64,000 nt of DNA, from assembly GCF_963677305.1 (NCBI RefSeq), contig NZ_OY781925.1, forward strand, positions 3,004,783 through 3,068,782. The letters are read 5' to 3'. A model generated the notes under the pieces. The model searched no databases, was not told the DNA's origin, and saw only the letters and a program-made list of their open reading frames with translations. Positions 52,269-61,088 of the stretch are shown in pieces (positions within the stretch are counted from its first letter, which is position 1; every line of letters begins with the position of its first letter). Made by a program: the position numbers and the translations under genes. The DNA comes from an uncultured Holophaga sp. Lineage in GTDB: Bacteria > Acidobacteriota > Holophagae > Holophagales > Holophagaceae.

Positions 52269-52705
52269 GGTTTCCCCTCCTCAGGCTTGAAGGTTTTCAC
52301 GACAGTCCGGTAGACGGACTTGTTGGTCGTATTGATTTCCCATTGATGGAATGTGACAGCATTCGGCGTGATTGCAACAATCACACCATCTCTGAAGGGA
52401 TAACCGACAGGGAAAGTCCGGATGTTCCCCCGACTATCGGTGGCCACCAGCATCACCTTGCCATTCGACACCACCCGCCCCTTGACGCCGATGTCGTCCA
52501 CCAAATCCCCCTTGCTGGCCAGCTCGGCCTCGGTGGGGACCTTGAAGGGGTCGCGACGTTGCTTGGGAGCGAAGGGGATAGCCTCGATCTTGATGAGGTC
52601 AGCCACAGCAGGACTGGCAGGGGCCGGAGCAGGAACCGGCTCGGGGGTGGCAGCCCCCAGGCAGGTGACCAGCAGCGCGGCCAGGGAGATGTGCACAGAT
52701 CGCAT
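52265..52705 (-). CDS. pilP: Type IV pilus assembly protein PilP
   Basis: PilP is a periplasmic connector between the PilN/PilO inner-membrane complex and PilQ. The 146-residue protein has a signal peptide. The possible lipobox ends LLVTC, where Thr just before Cys is not ideal, so lipidation is uncertain. A Pro/Ala linker follows, then the beta-sandwich domain beginning RRDPFKVP, with GVKGRVVSNGKVMLV and the late TFHQWEINTTNKSVYRTVVK. The RRDPF motif is characteristic. It lies three bases after pilO and overlaps pilQ. Confidence 0.9.
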   Translation of the reverse strand: MRSVHISLAALLVTCLGAATPEPVPAPAPASPAVADLIKIEAIPFAPKQRRDPFKVPTEAELASKGDLVDDIGVKGRVVSNGKVMLVATDSRGNIRTFPVGYPFRDGVIVAITPNAVTFHQWEINTTNKSVYRTVVKTFKPEEGKP

Positions 52706-52708
52706 CGC

Positions 52709-53326
52709 TCAGTCCTCCTTGTCCGCGCCCTTGGGGGCAGGCGTGCCGGGGGCCTTGCCGGGCTTGGCGGCGGGAGCCGGGGCAGCCTCGGGGGGGGTGT
52801 AGACATAAGCCAGCACCCGGCACTTGACGGTGACCGGATAGAGGCTCTTGGTCTTGACATTCACCATCTCGATATCGGAGATGGAGATGATCTTCTCGAA
52901 TCCGCTCACCTGTGAGGCAAACTCCCCGAAGGAGTTGTAGCCGGCCCGGAAGGTGAACTGCACCGGGAAGGCCCGGTAGTATTCCGTCTTGATGGCCCCC
53001 TGGTTGGTGAAGGAGGTCTGGTCGATGCCAGCGGTATCAGCCATCTTCTTGACGCGGTAGGGCATCTCGGAGATGTCGGTCTCGGCGGGCATGATCTTGA
53101 GGAGCTCGTCCAGTTCCTGCGTCTGGATCTCCACTTCCTTCTTCAGGTGTTCGTAGTTGGACTTGATCCCATAGCCCTTCCGGACTTCCTCCTGGAGGAC
53201 GACGTTGGCCGCCTCCAGTCCCTTGAGCTCGGTCCGCTTGCCACCCAGCAGGATGTAGGTGAGCACCAGGATCAAAAGCCCGACCAGACCGCCAATGATG
53301 ATTTGCTTCTGAAGATTCGGTGACAT
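52709..53326 (-). CDS. pilO: Type IV pilus assembly protein PilO
   Basis: PilO pairs with PilN through coiled coils in the inner-membrane alignment complex. The 205-residue protein has one membrane helix (about 9-28, IIGGLVGLLILVLTYILL), a coiled coil (about 35-80), then a ferredoxin-like periplasmic domain with SFTNQGAIKTEYYRAFPVQF. An Ala/Pro/Lys tail closes the protein. Identity rests on this pattern plus operon position. It is separated from pilN by eight bases. Confidence 0.9.
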   Translation of the reverse strand: MSPNLQKQIIIGGLVGLLILVLTYILLGGKRTELKGLEAANVVLQEEVRKGYGIKSNYEHLKKEVEIQTQELDELLKIMPAETDISEMPYRVKKMADTAGIDQTSFTNQGAIKTEYYRAFPVQFTFRAGYNSFGEFASQVSGFEKIISISDIEMVNVKTKSLYPVTVKCRVLAYVYTPPEAAPAPAAKPGKAPGTPAPKGADKED

Positions 53327-53334
53327 CTTCGGCC

Positions 53335-53919
53335 TCAGTTCAGGGATTTGAAATCAAAGGAGAGGGAGAACACGATCTGAGCACCCTTCTTTTCCGCCTT
53401 GGGGTACTGGACATTGCTGAAGAACTGGTTCTGCTCCGTCAGGCGGTTCTTGAAGAGGTTGACCGACTCGAAGTTGTTGCTCTCACCCTCGATGAAAACC
53501 GTCTTGCCCTTCTGGGTCAGCTTGGTGAACCAGACCCCCTCGGGCAGGGCATTGGAGAGCTCGGTGAGCAGATAGACCGGAGCCCGCTGGGCGAGCCGGA
53601 GATCAGTGATGACCTTCTTCTTCTTCTCCAGGGCTTCCTTCTTCTCCTTGTATTGCTTCTCGAGGACGAAGTACTTCTGCAGCTCCTGCTTCTTGGCCTG
53701 GAGTTCCGCATTGGTGGCCTTGGCGGCGTCCACCTTCTTGGTGAGCATCACGTAGTAGACCCCGCTCACCGCAGCAAGGATGACGAAGATGAGCACACCC
53801 ACGATGGGGAAGCGGAAGGACTTCTGCTCGCCACTCTCGTATAGGGCTGCGGCTTCCGGAGCATCCTTCTTGGCCCCGGTCTGGACAAGGGCGTCTCCGA
53901 GGAGATTGATCCTGATCAT
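53335..53919 (-). CDS. pilN: Type IV pilus assembly protein PilN
   Basis: PilN is the inner-membrane partner of PilO, and its cytoplasmic tip binds PilM. The 194-residue protein starts MIRINLLGD, containing the INLL-type motif that docks into PilM. A membrane helix lies at about 37-60 (FPIVGVLIFVILAAVSGVYY). A Lys-rich coiled coil and the periplasmic domain with PEGVWFTKLTQKGKTVFIEG follow. The start overlaps the pilM stop (ATGA). All features match family expectation. Confidence 0.93.
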   Translation of the reverse strand: MIRINLLGDALVQTGAKKDAPEAAALYESGEQKSFRFPIVGVLIFVILAAVSGVYYVMLTKKVDAAKATNAELQAKKQELQKYFVLEKQYKEKKEALEKKKKVITDLRLAQRAPVYLLTELSNALPEGVWFTKLTQKGKTVFIEGESNNFESVNLFKNRLTEQNQFFSNVQYPKAEKKGAQIVFSLSFDFKSLN

Positions 53920-54998
53920 CGGTCACCCACCTGGCGCAGAGCCACACCGACCGCAACCGCGGCCGAACAGCCGATCTCACTCACCCTGGAGGCATCCACA
54001 CTCCGGTCATCCATGGCCAGGGACTGGAAGGGATTCATCCGCTCCACCGAGACCTTGAACCTGTCCGCCAGGATCTCCACAAGTCCCCCGGTCTTGGCAC
54101 CGCCACCCGCGAGAACGATCCGGTCCAGACGATCGACCTTGAAACTGGACCGGAAGAAGTCGATGGTCCTCATGAGCTCATCCGCAAAGCTGTCGGAGAT
54201 GGCCATGAGGGAGGGGAGCACCTCCTCCGAGGTTCTCCCCTCGGCACTGCCCCCCTTCTTGAGGATCTCCGCCCCCTCGCGGGAGACTCCCCAGTCCTCC
54301 ACCAGCTTGTCGGTGTAGCGGTTGCTCCCCCAGGCGATATCCCGCCAGAAGGTGGACCGGTTGCCGGTGAGCATGGTCAGGTTGGTGAAGCTCGCCCCGA
54401 CATTGACCAGGGCGACCACTTCATCCCGGCTGCCCATTGGGTAGTTGAGTTCATAGGCGTTCTGGAGGGAGAAGACGTCCACATCCACGATGACCGCCTT
54501 GAGCCCGGCCTGGGCCACACAGGCGACATAGGCCTCGAGCTTGTCCTTGCGGCAGGCCACGAGCACCACATCCATGTTTCCGTCAGCCGGCCGCTCCTCA
54601 AGGATGGAAAAATCCAGAGCATAGGAGTCCAAGCCCTGACCGGCAGGGAAGAAGCTTTCCGCCTCCCAGCGCACAGACTCGGCCAGTTCGGCGGGGCTCA
54701 TCAGGGGGAAAGTCACTTTTTTGACCATCACCTGCTGCCCGGCCACCGAGATCGCCACTTCCTTGGCCTTGATCTTCTGCTCCGCGACCACCTGCCGGAT
54801 GGCAGAGGCGACCGCATTGCTGTCCATGATATCTCCATCGACGATGGCGTCGTGGGGGATGGGGATCTCGCCCAGCTTCTGGAGCGTGTGGTTCTGCCCT
54901 CCGGACTTGCCGGAGGACTGGAGCTCACACAGCTTCACACTGCCGGAACCGATATCCAGGCCAACCAGGAGTTTCTTTTTTGTCTGGAAAAGACCCAC
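53916..54998 (-). CDS. pilM: Type IV pilus assembly protein PilM
   Basis: PilM is an actin-like cytoplasmic ATP-binding protein that anchors PilN beneath the pilus machine. The 360-residue protein has the phosphate-1 loop LLVGLDIGSGSVKLCEL, DEVVALVNVGASFTNLTML, and the adenosine motif RIVLAGGGAKTGGL. Length is normal. The GTG at 54998 has GAGG six bases upstream and lies 24 bases after the predicted transcription start; an ATG at 55046 would begin upstream of that start. It is the first gene of pilMNOPQ. Confidence 0.94.
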   Translation of the reverse strand: MGLFQTKKKLLVGLDIGSGSVKLCELQSSGKSGGQNHTLQKLGEIPIPHDAIVDGDIMDSNAVASAIRQVVAEQKIKAKEVAISVAGQQVMVKKVTFPLMSPAELAESVRWEAESFFPAGQGLDSYALDFSILEERPADGNMDVVLVACRKDKLEAYVACVAQAGLKAVIVDVDVFSLQNAYELNYPMGSRDEVVALVNVGASFTNLTMLTGNRSTFWRDIAWGSNRYTDKLVEDWGVSREGAEILKKGGSAEGRTSEEVLPSLMAISDSFADELMRTIDFFRSSFKVDRLDRIVLAGGGAKTGGLVEILADRFKVSVERMNPFQSLAMDDRSVDASRVSEIGCSAAVAVGVALRQVGDR

Positions 54999-55028
54999 GG
55001 GGAGCCTCGCTGAAGAGTTTTGCCATGA

Positions 55029-55056
55029 ATTGTACTGCTGAAGCACTGCTCGTCAA
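55029..55056 (-). promoter_or_regulatory. Sigma-70-type promoter for pilMNOPQ
   Basis: On the - strand, TTGACG (55051-55056) and TACAAT (55029-55034) are separated by 16 bases, each matching the consensus at five of six positions. The predicted start is near 55022, about 24 bases upstream of the pilM GTG. It lies in the short gap after the PP2C gene, so pil can be expressed independently of the upstream genes. Confidence 0.7.
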
Positions 55057-55067
55057 GCAACTGTATG

Positions 55068-55841
55068 TCAGGCCAAAATTTTGTCTGCCTCGAACCCAAT
55101 GAGCACCACAGTCACGTTGTCCTCTCCCCCGTAATCGATGGCTCTTTTCACGAGTCTTTCGGCGGCAATCACCAGTGTTTCACTGCTTTGGAGAATGGAG
55201 GAGATCTCCTCATCGGGCACCATGCCCGACAGTCCGTCCGAGCACAGCAAAAGACGATCCGATTCTTTGACTTGAAGTTCCTGGACAGCAACTTCGAGCT
55301 CGCCACCGTTCCCCAGCGCCTGGGTGATAACGTTCCGAAAGGGGTGCTTCCGGGCCTCTTCAGGGGTGAGGATCCCATTCTCCACTTGGTCAGCAACCCA
55401 TGAATGATCCCGCGTCAGTTGCCTCAAGCCACCTTTTTCAAAGAGATAACCACGACTGTCCCCCACGTGGGCCAGGGTCACCTTCCCGTCCTTCACCAGA
55501 CAGGCCACCACCGTGGAACCCATGGATTCGCGCTCGGGGTTCTGCCGGATGTCATCCAGAATGGCCTGATCTGAAAGGAGCAGGGCAGCCTTGAGGCGAT
55601 TCCCGTCATAGGGGATCCGGGCGTCATAGTCGAGGGGCCAAGTCCGGTCCCGCTCCGCCGTCTGGAGAATGAACTCCTCAACCTTCTCCACCACAATCCG
55701 GCTGGCGACCTCTCCGGCGGCATGCCCGCCCAGTCCGTCCGCCACCAGGAAGAGCCCCAGTTCCAAGTCCACAAGGAGGTTGTCCTCGTTGTGCTTCCGG
55801 ACACAACCGGTGTCGGAGAGTCCCGCTGCGACCAACTTCAT
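55068..55841 (-). CDS. PP2C-family protein phosphatase (second copy)
   Basis: This 257-residue minimal PPM phosphatase has GLSDTGCVRKHNEDNLLVD, LFLVADGLGGHAAGE, TLAHVGDSRGYLFEKGG, RLLLCSDGLSGMVPD and YGGEDNVTVVLI. All catalytic Asp residues are in place, and it resembles bacterial Stp/PrpC enzymes that reverse Hanks-kinase phosphorylation. The ATG at 55841 has GGAGA six bases upstream and overlaps the DnaJ-TPR gene stop (ATGA). It sits directly upstream of the pil operon promoter. It differs from the 48-kb copy in lacking the C-terminal tail. Confidence 0.93.
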   Translation of the reverse strand: MKLVAAGLSDTGCVRKHNEDNLLVDLELGLFLVADGLGGHAAGEVASRIVVEKVEEFILQTAERDRTWPLDYDARIPYDGNRLKAALLLSDQAILDDIRQNPERESMGSTVVACLVKDGKVTLAHVGDSRGYLFEKGGLRQLTRDHSWVADQVENGILTPEEARKHPFRNVITQALGNGGELEVAVQELQVKESDRLLLCSDGLSGMVPDEEISSILQSSETLVIAAERLVKRAIDYGGEDNVTVVLIGFEADKILA

Positions 55842-56593
55842 GATTTTCTCCGCTCCTTCATCCGCTCCCACCAGAGACGGACATTCGTCTGAAGATCAAG
55901 CCACTGCTCGGCCAGGGTGAGCTTTGCCTCGGCAGCCTTGCCCCCCTTCTTCCCTCCCTCCTTCTGAGCCTCCTTCTTCGCGAAGACCCGATGGCTGGGC
56001 TCGAGCCTGCGGGCATTCTCCCAGAGCCGGGTGGCCCGGGCATGCATGCCGACGGACTGGAAGAGCTCCGCCAGCCGGATGGTGGACTCCACATCTTTGG
56101 GATTGAGACGGATGGCCGTCTCCAGGGCCTTCGACTCGGCCTTCTTGTCCCCGGTCGCCCGCGCAACGGCCTTCGCCATCAGGGCATGGTAATCGGGCCT
56201 CTCTCCGTCGAGCTTGATGGCGTAATGAATCAGACCCAGTGACTTCTGGGCATCTCCGTGTTCGAAGGCCGCCTTGGCCTCGCGGAACCAGTCTTCGGCC
56301 GTCCGCTCCTTGGGGCTGCGCTCAGCCTGGAGATCAATCCGGACCCCTTCAGGGGAGGGAGCAGTCGGCCGGGCTTCAGCCTGGGGCACAGGCGCAGAGG
56401 CGGGTGCTCTCCGGGCCACATCCTTGAGCATGCCGAAAGCCTCCGCCAGGAGGCGGAACCTAACCTCGGCCTCAGCCTTGCTGGGCCCCGAGAACTTGTC
56501 CGGATGCCACTGCTTGGCCAGTCTGTGATAGGCGGCCTTGATCTCCTCGGGGGAGGCCCCGTCTGACAGCTCAAGGATTTCATACGGATTCAT
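55838..56593 (-). CDS. DnaJ-domain protein with TPR-like repeats
   Basis: The 251-residue cytoplasmic protein starts with a J domain (1-65): NPYEILELSDGASPEEIKAA, then YHRLAKQWHPDKF, in which the HPD triad needed to stimulate DnaK is intact. After an Ala/Pro linker, a helical region (about 100-200) shows TPR-like pairs (AKAAFEHGDAQKSLGLIHYA; ALETAIRLNPKDVES; FQSVGMHARATRLWENARRL). The end is Lys-rich. It has no Gly/Phe or zinc domain, so it is a specialised co-chaperone rather than DnaJ itself. It is co-translated with the downstream PP2C gene. Confidence 0.85.
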   Translation of the reverse strand: MNPYEILELSDGASPEEIKAAYHRLAKQWHPDKFSGPSKAEAEVRFRLLAEAFGMLKDVARRAPASAPVPQAEARPTAPSPEGVRIDLQAERSPKERTAEDWFREAKAAFEHGDAQKSLGLIHYAIKLDGERPDYHALMAKAVARATGDKKAESKALETAIRLNPKDVESTIRLAELFQSVGMHARATRLWENARRLEPSHRVFAKKEAQKEGGKKGGKAAEAKLTLAEQWLDLQTNVRLWWERMKERRKS

Positions 56594-56780
56594 GGAGTGC
56601 TCGATTCTGCAGATGGTAAGTATTCGAGATTCCGCCCTGCAAGCTTGACTTTAGACTAGGCGGCTCGAGTGTGACACGGGAGAGTTGCCTGATAGTACCC
56701 CCGATGGGGCCGCGCGGGGAATGAAAGACTGCCAGGCAGCACCCGCTGGATGCCCGTAGAATGGGAATCGAGGAGTTCAG

Positions 56781-57905
<1,125 letters not shown>

Positions 57906-57906
57906 A

Positions 57907-58455
57907 GTGGAGGACAAGAAGGAGCTCCGCAGGCGATTCAGGGCCCTGCGCGACGGAATCCCACCGGCACAGCACGCAGCGGCGTCCGCACAGCTCTGCC
58001 GCGCGCTGGAGCGGCTCTGCCTCAGCAGAAGACTCACCAGGATCGGCGCCTTCTCGCCCTATGGTTCGGAGATTGACCTCTGCCCCCTGGTCCGCAGCCG
58101 TCCGGAATGGACCTTCCTCTTCCCCCGCATCGCCTCCACCAAGCCCCCCCGCCTCATCTGGGGACCCGAACCCCTGGAGCCCGGCATGTGGGGCCTCATG
58201 GAACCGGCCCTGGCCCAGCACCTCACTCCCCCGGTCCAGCTGCTGCTGGTCCCGGGGCTCGCCTTTGACGACCGGGGCTTCCGGCTGGGCTATGGAGGGG
58301 GCTTCTACGATGCCCTTCTCGGGCACCTCCCCAGGGAGACCCTGACCTTGGCGGTGGGCTTTGAATCGCAGAGGACAACGGCCCTCCCGGTGGAGCCCCA
58401 GGATCTCCCGGTCAGGGGGCTCCAGACCGAACAGGGCCTGACCTGGTTTGACTGA
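57907..58455 (+). CDS. 5-formyltetrahydrofolate cyclo-ligase
   Basis: This ATP-dependent enzyme converts 5-formyl-THF to 5,10-methenyl-THF, returning a storage or inhibitory folate to the active pool. The 182-residue protein has the opening Arg/Lys helix KKELRRRFRALRDGIP, the middle FLFPRI, and the signature LLLVPGLAFDDRGFRLGYGGG followed by FYD. Length is typical. It starts with GTG one base after the mqnE stop, so it is co-transcribed with mqnE. It converges on the FHA-kinase-like gene. Confidence 0.92.
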   Translation: MEDKKELRRRFRALRDGIPPAQHAAASAQLCRALERLCLSRRLTRIGAFSPYGSEIDLCPLVRSRPEWTFLFPRIASTKPPRLIWGPEPLEPGMWGLMEPALAQHLTPPVQLLLVPGLAFDDRGFRLGYGGGFYDALLGHLPRETLTLAVGFESQRTTALPVEPQDLPVRGLQTEQGLTWFD

Positions 58456-58544
58456 GATGCGATGCCGTGGCCCTGCCATGGGGTCACATGGGGGGACACA
58501 GAGGGCACGAAGCGACCGGGCGGCCCTCCCCTTTTCCGGGGAGC

Positions 58545-60650
58545 TCAGCTCAGCTTCAGGATACTGCTCCCATCTGGGTAGTCCCCCTTCGGGGACTCCC
58601 GCATCTTCTGCAGCACCTGGACCAGCCCCCGGATCCGCTCCACCATCTCGCCGATTTTGGCGAGCTTGGGCTCCTCGGGGTATTTGCGCTCCAACAGCTC
58701 CACTTGCATGGAGATGACCGCCAAGGGGTTGTTGATCTCGTGTTTGAGAGAGCCCGCCATCTGCCGGAAGGTGTCGAGGCGCTCCGCAGCAAGCGCCCTC
58801 CGCTGCAGTTCCTCGTGCCCCCGCAGCACCTGGAGCCGGTTGTGGAGGGTCTCCCAGCGGAAGCCGTCCGGCAGCCAGTCCGTGGCCCCCACCGCCAGCA
58901 GGGTCGGAAAGAGCTCCTCCTGGGCCCCCACCACCAGGATGGGCACGGTCAGGAAGGAGGGATGACGCCGGAAAGCCTGGACGGCGGCTGCCGGATCCGG
59001 CAGTCCCTTGGCATCCAGTACCAGGTAGGCAAAGGCCGGGAGGGGCGTCCGGGGAGGCTCGGCCTCCAGGGGGTATATGGAGAGCCCGCCAGCCTCGGCC
59101 ACACTCTCAAAAAGCCCCAGCAGCGCGTAGTCTTCGCTCACCAGCCCCAGAAGCGGCAGGCTGGTGGTGTCCGCCGTCTGATCCACGCTCTTCGCGAAGG
59201 CCAAGGCCAGGGTCGGACTGCTCCAGCGCCACTCGATCCCTGTCTCCCCCAAGGCTCGGAGCGTCCAGGCATCAGGAGCTGGAGGCGCCGTCATGACCGG
59301 GAACTCGAGACTCAGGGCCCAGTCACCGGGTTCATCCCGCCAGCGTCCCCGGACCACCCCTCCCCTGGGCACATGCATCAGGAGGGGCTCCACCAGGCCG
59401 ATGACCGCCTGAGCCGACTGGATTCCTGCGATCCAGACCGATCCCTCCGGAGCCGGCTCCAGCTGGAGTTCGGCCCCTCTCAGGCGCAGCAGCTCCCTCC
59501 AGGCCTCGGCCACCATCCCCTGGAGGGCCTCCAGATCCCGGGTGGCGTGGACCTCCCGGGGGCTTCCCTGGAGGGTTTCCTGAAGCCCGGTCTCCACCAG
59601 GAACTGGAGCCGCTCCACCTGATGGAGCATGGCCGCCATCCCCGGCTCGGCACTGGCCTCTCCGAAGGCCTGCAACCAGCGGAGGCTCCCCCCCATGGTC
59701 CCCAGCAGCTCGCCGATGCGTTCCGTAAAGCGGGCATGCAGGGTCTTGATCCGCAACAGCTCCCCTTGGACCTCGGCTCGCCCGATGGCCTTCCGGGCCA
59801 ACTGGGTGTGACGGAGCGTGATGGCCCCGAGCCGCACAAAGGCCTGGAAGAGAGCCAGATCAAAGCGGGTGAAGCCCTTGGCAGCCCGGGACCGGTCCAG
59901 ATAGAGAATGCCGAGCACTTGGCCATCGCAGGCCATGGGGGCGCACATCAGAGCCCCCCGCACCAGCTCCACCAGACTGCTGGACCCACTGAAACGGGGG
60001 TCCAGAGTGGGGGCATTGGAGAGCACCCCCACCCGGTGCTGCCCCACATAATCCAGGACCGACTGGGAGAGGCCCATCCGGTCTTCCACATCCCCGATCC
60101 GATGCTCCGTGGTCCAGGAGCCCTCCGGGTTGGCCGTGACCACAAACCCTCTGTCCCCGCCCAGGAGCCTGAGGGCCTCCTCGAGCAGGCTCCGCACCAG
60201 TGCCGAGGCATCCGTCTCCCGCAGCAGGGCTTCTGTCGCCCGCTGCAGGAGCTGCAGTCCCCGGGTCAGCACCAGGCCCTGGGAGGGTTCTGGCTTCACT
60301 TCGTCAAAGAGATCCCCGACCCCCTCCACGAAATTCACCCCATCCAGCCCGGGAAAGCGGATCGTGAAGTGGAGGGTCCAGTCCCCGATCAGGATCTCGT
60401 CTCCGTCCTCCAGCTGGCTGCCGAAGGGGGTGCCGACCCCCAGGCCGTTGAGCAGAGTGCCATTGCGAGAATCCAGATCCCGTATCCACCACCGTTCTCC
60501 GGAGCGGAAGAGGAGGGCATGGCGTCGCGAAAGACCGGGATCCCCCGGGCGAGCCAAGCCGCAGGTCGCAGGATCCCGGCCCAGGATGCAGTCCCCGTCC
60601 AGCAGCTGTCGGCTGGGGAACTCCCCTTCGCACCAGGACAGGTAGGGCAC
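58545..60650 (-). CDS. FHA-GAF signalling protein with pseudo-kinase, pseudo-receiver and C-terminal DHp helix
   Basis: A 701-residue cytoplasmic protein. An FHA domain (about 1-95) has GRD, LSRRHALL and DLDSRNGTLLNG, so it should bind phosphothreonine peptides. A GAF domain (about 125-285) has VLGILYLDRSRA. A DHp-like pair without His and a HATPase-like region without G boxes follow (about 300-460). A receiver-like fold (about 475-590) ends LPDGF where KPF is expected. The chain ends with a true-looking DHp motif, MAGSLKHEINNPLAVIS (His637), and about 60 residues, with no ATPase domain after it. The GTG start has GAGGAGG upstream. Confidence 0.72.
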   Translation of the reverse strand: MPYLSWCEGEFPSRQLLDGDCILGRDPATCGLARPGDPGLSRRHALLFRSGERWWIRDLDSRNGTLLNGLGVGTPFGSQLEDGDEILIGDWTLHFTIRFPGLDGVNFVEGVGDLFDEVKPEPSQGLVLTRGLQLLQRATEALLRETDASALVRSLLEEALRLLGGDRGFVVTANPEGSWTTEHRIGDVEDRMGLSQSVLDYVGQHRVGVLSNAPTLDPRFSGSSSLVELVRGALMCAPMACDGQVLGILYLDRSRAAKGFTRFDLALFQAFVRLGAITLRHTQLARKAIGRAEVQGELLRIKTLHARFTERIGELLGTMGGSLRWLQAFGEASAEPGMAAMLHQVERLQFLVETGLQETLQGSPREVHATRDLEALQGMVAEAWRELLRLRGAELQLEPAPEGSVWIAGIQSAQAVIGLVEPLLMHVPRGGVVRGRWRDEPGDWALSLEFPVMTAPPAPDAWTLRALGETGIEWRWSSPTLALAFAKSVDQTADTTSLPLLGLVSEDYALLGLFESVAEAGGLSIYPLEAEPPRTPLPAFAYLVLDAKGLPDPAAAVQAFRRHPSFLTVPILVVGAQEELFPTLLAVGATDWLPDGFRWETLHNRLQVLRGHEELQRRALAAERLDTFRQMAGSLKHEINNPLAVISMQVELLERKYPEEPKLAKIGEMVERIRGLVQVLQKMRESPKGDYPDGSSILKLS

Positions 60651-60684
60651 GGCTCCTCCTCGGAATCAGGGCTGCTGGGATCCT

Positions 60685-60981
60685 TCAGGGAAGAGCATAG
60701 CGCGTCGCGCGGGTCCGGCTGGGACGGAATACGAGGACCGTATGGCCGATGGTCCAGACATGCTCGAGCCCGGGCACCTGAGCCTTGAGGGCCTCCACCA
60801 CGCTCTCCTCGTCCTCCGAGGTGTTCTGGTTCAGCTTGATCTTCATGAGCTCCAGGCTGTCCAGCATCTGGTCCAGCTCGGCGGCCAGAGCCTCGGTGAC
60901 CCCGCCCTTCCCGATGTGGACCACGGGCTTGAGGGGATGGGCCTCGGCCTTCAGATACTGACGCTGCTTGGGGGTGAGCAT
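60685..60981 (-). CDS. YhbY-family RNA-binding (CRM domain) protein
   Basis: This 98-residue protein with a single CRM domain is of the kind that associates with pre-50S ribosomes. It has LTPKQRQYLKAEAHPLKPVV, HIGKGGVTEALAAELDQ with the GKGG loop, LELMKIKLNQN, and the end HTVLVFRPS. Length is typical. The ATG at 60981 is preceded by GGAGG at six bases. It is divergent from the M64 peptidase gene with about 107 bases between. Confidence 0.9.
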   Translation of the reverse strand: MLTPKQRQYLKAEAHPLKPVVHIGKGGVTEALAAELDQMLDSLELMKIKLNQNTSEDEESVVEALKAQVPGLEHVWTIGHTVLVFRPSRTRATRYALP

Positions 60982-61088
60982 GGGGGACCTCCAGACCTCC
61001 AGCGTAACCCGGAAGCCCGCCCCATAACCGGACTGTGGCAAACCCTCTCAGGGATCGCGCCATAATCGCCCGATTCCAGGAGGTCTCC

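Noticed and set aside
58526..58543. CTCCCC/GGGGAG hairpin between the cyclo-ligase and FHA genes as a terminator
   Set aside because: Only six pairs, and no T-run on either side.
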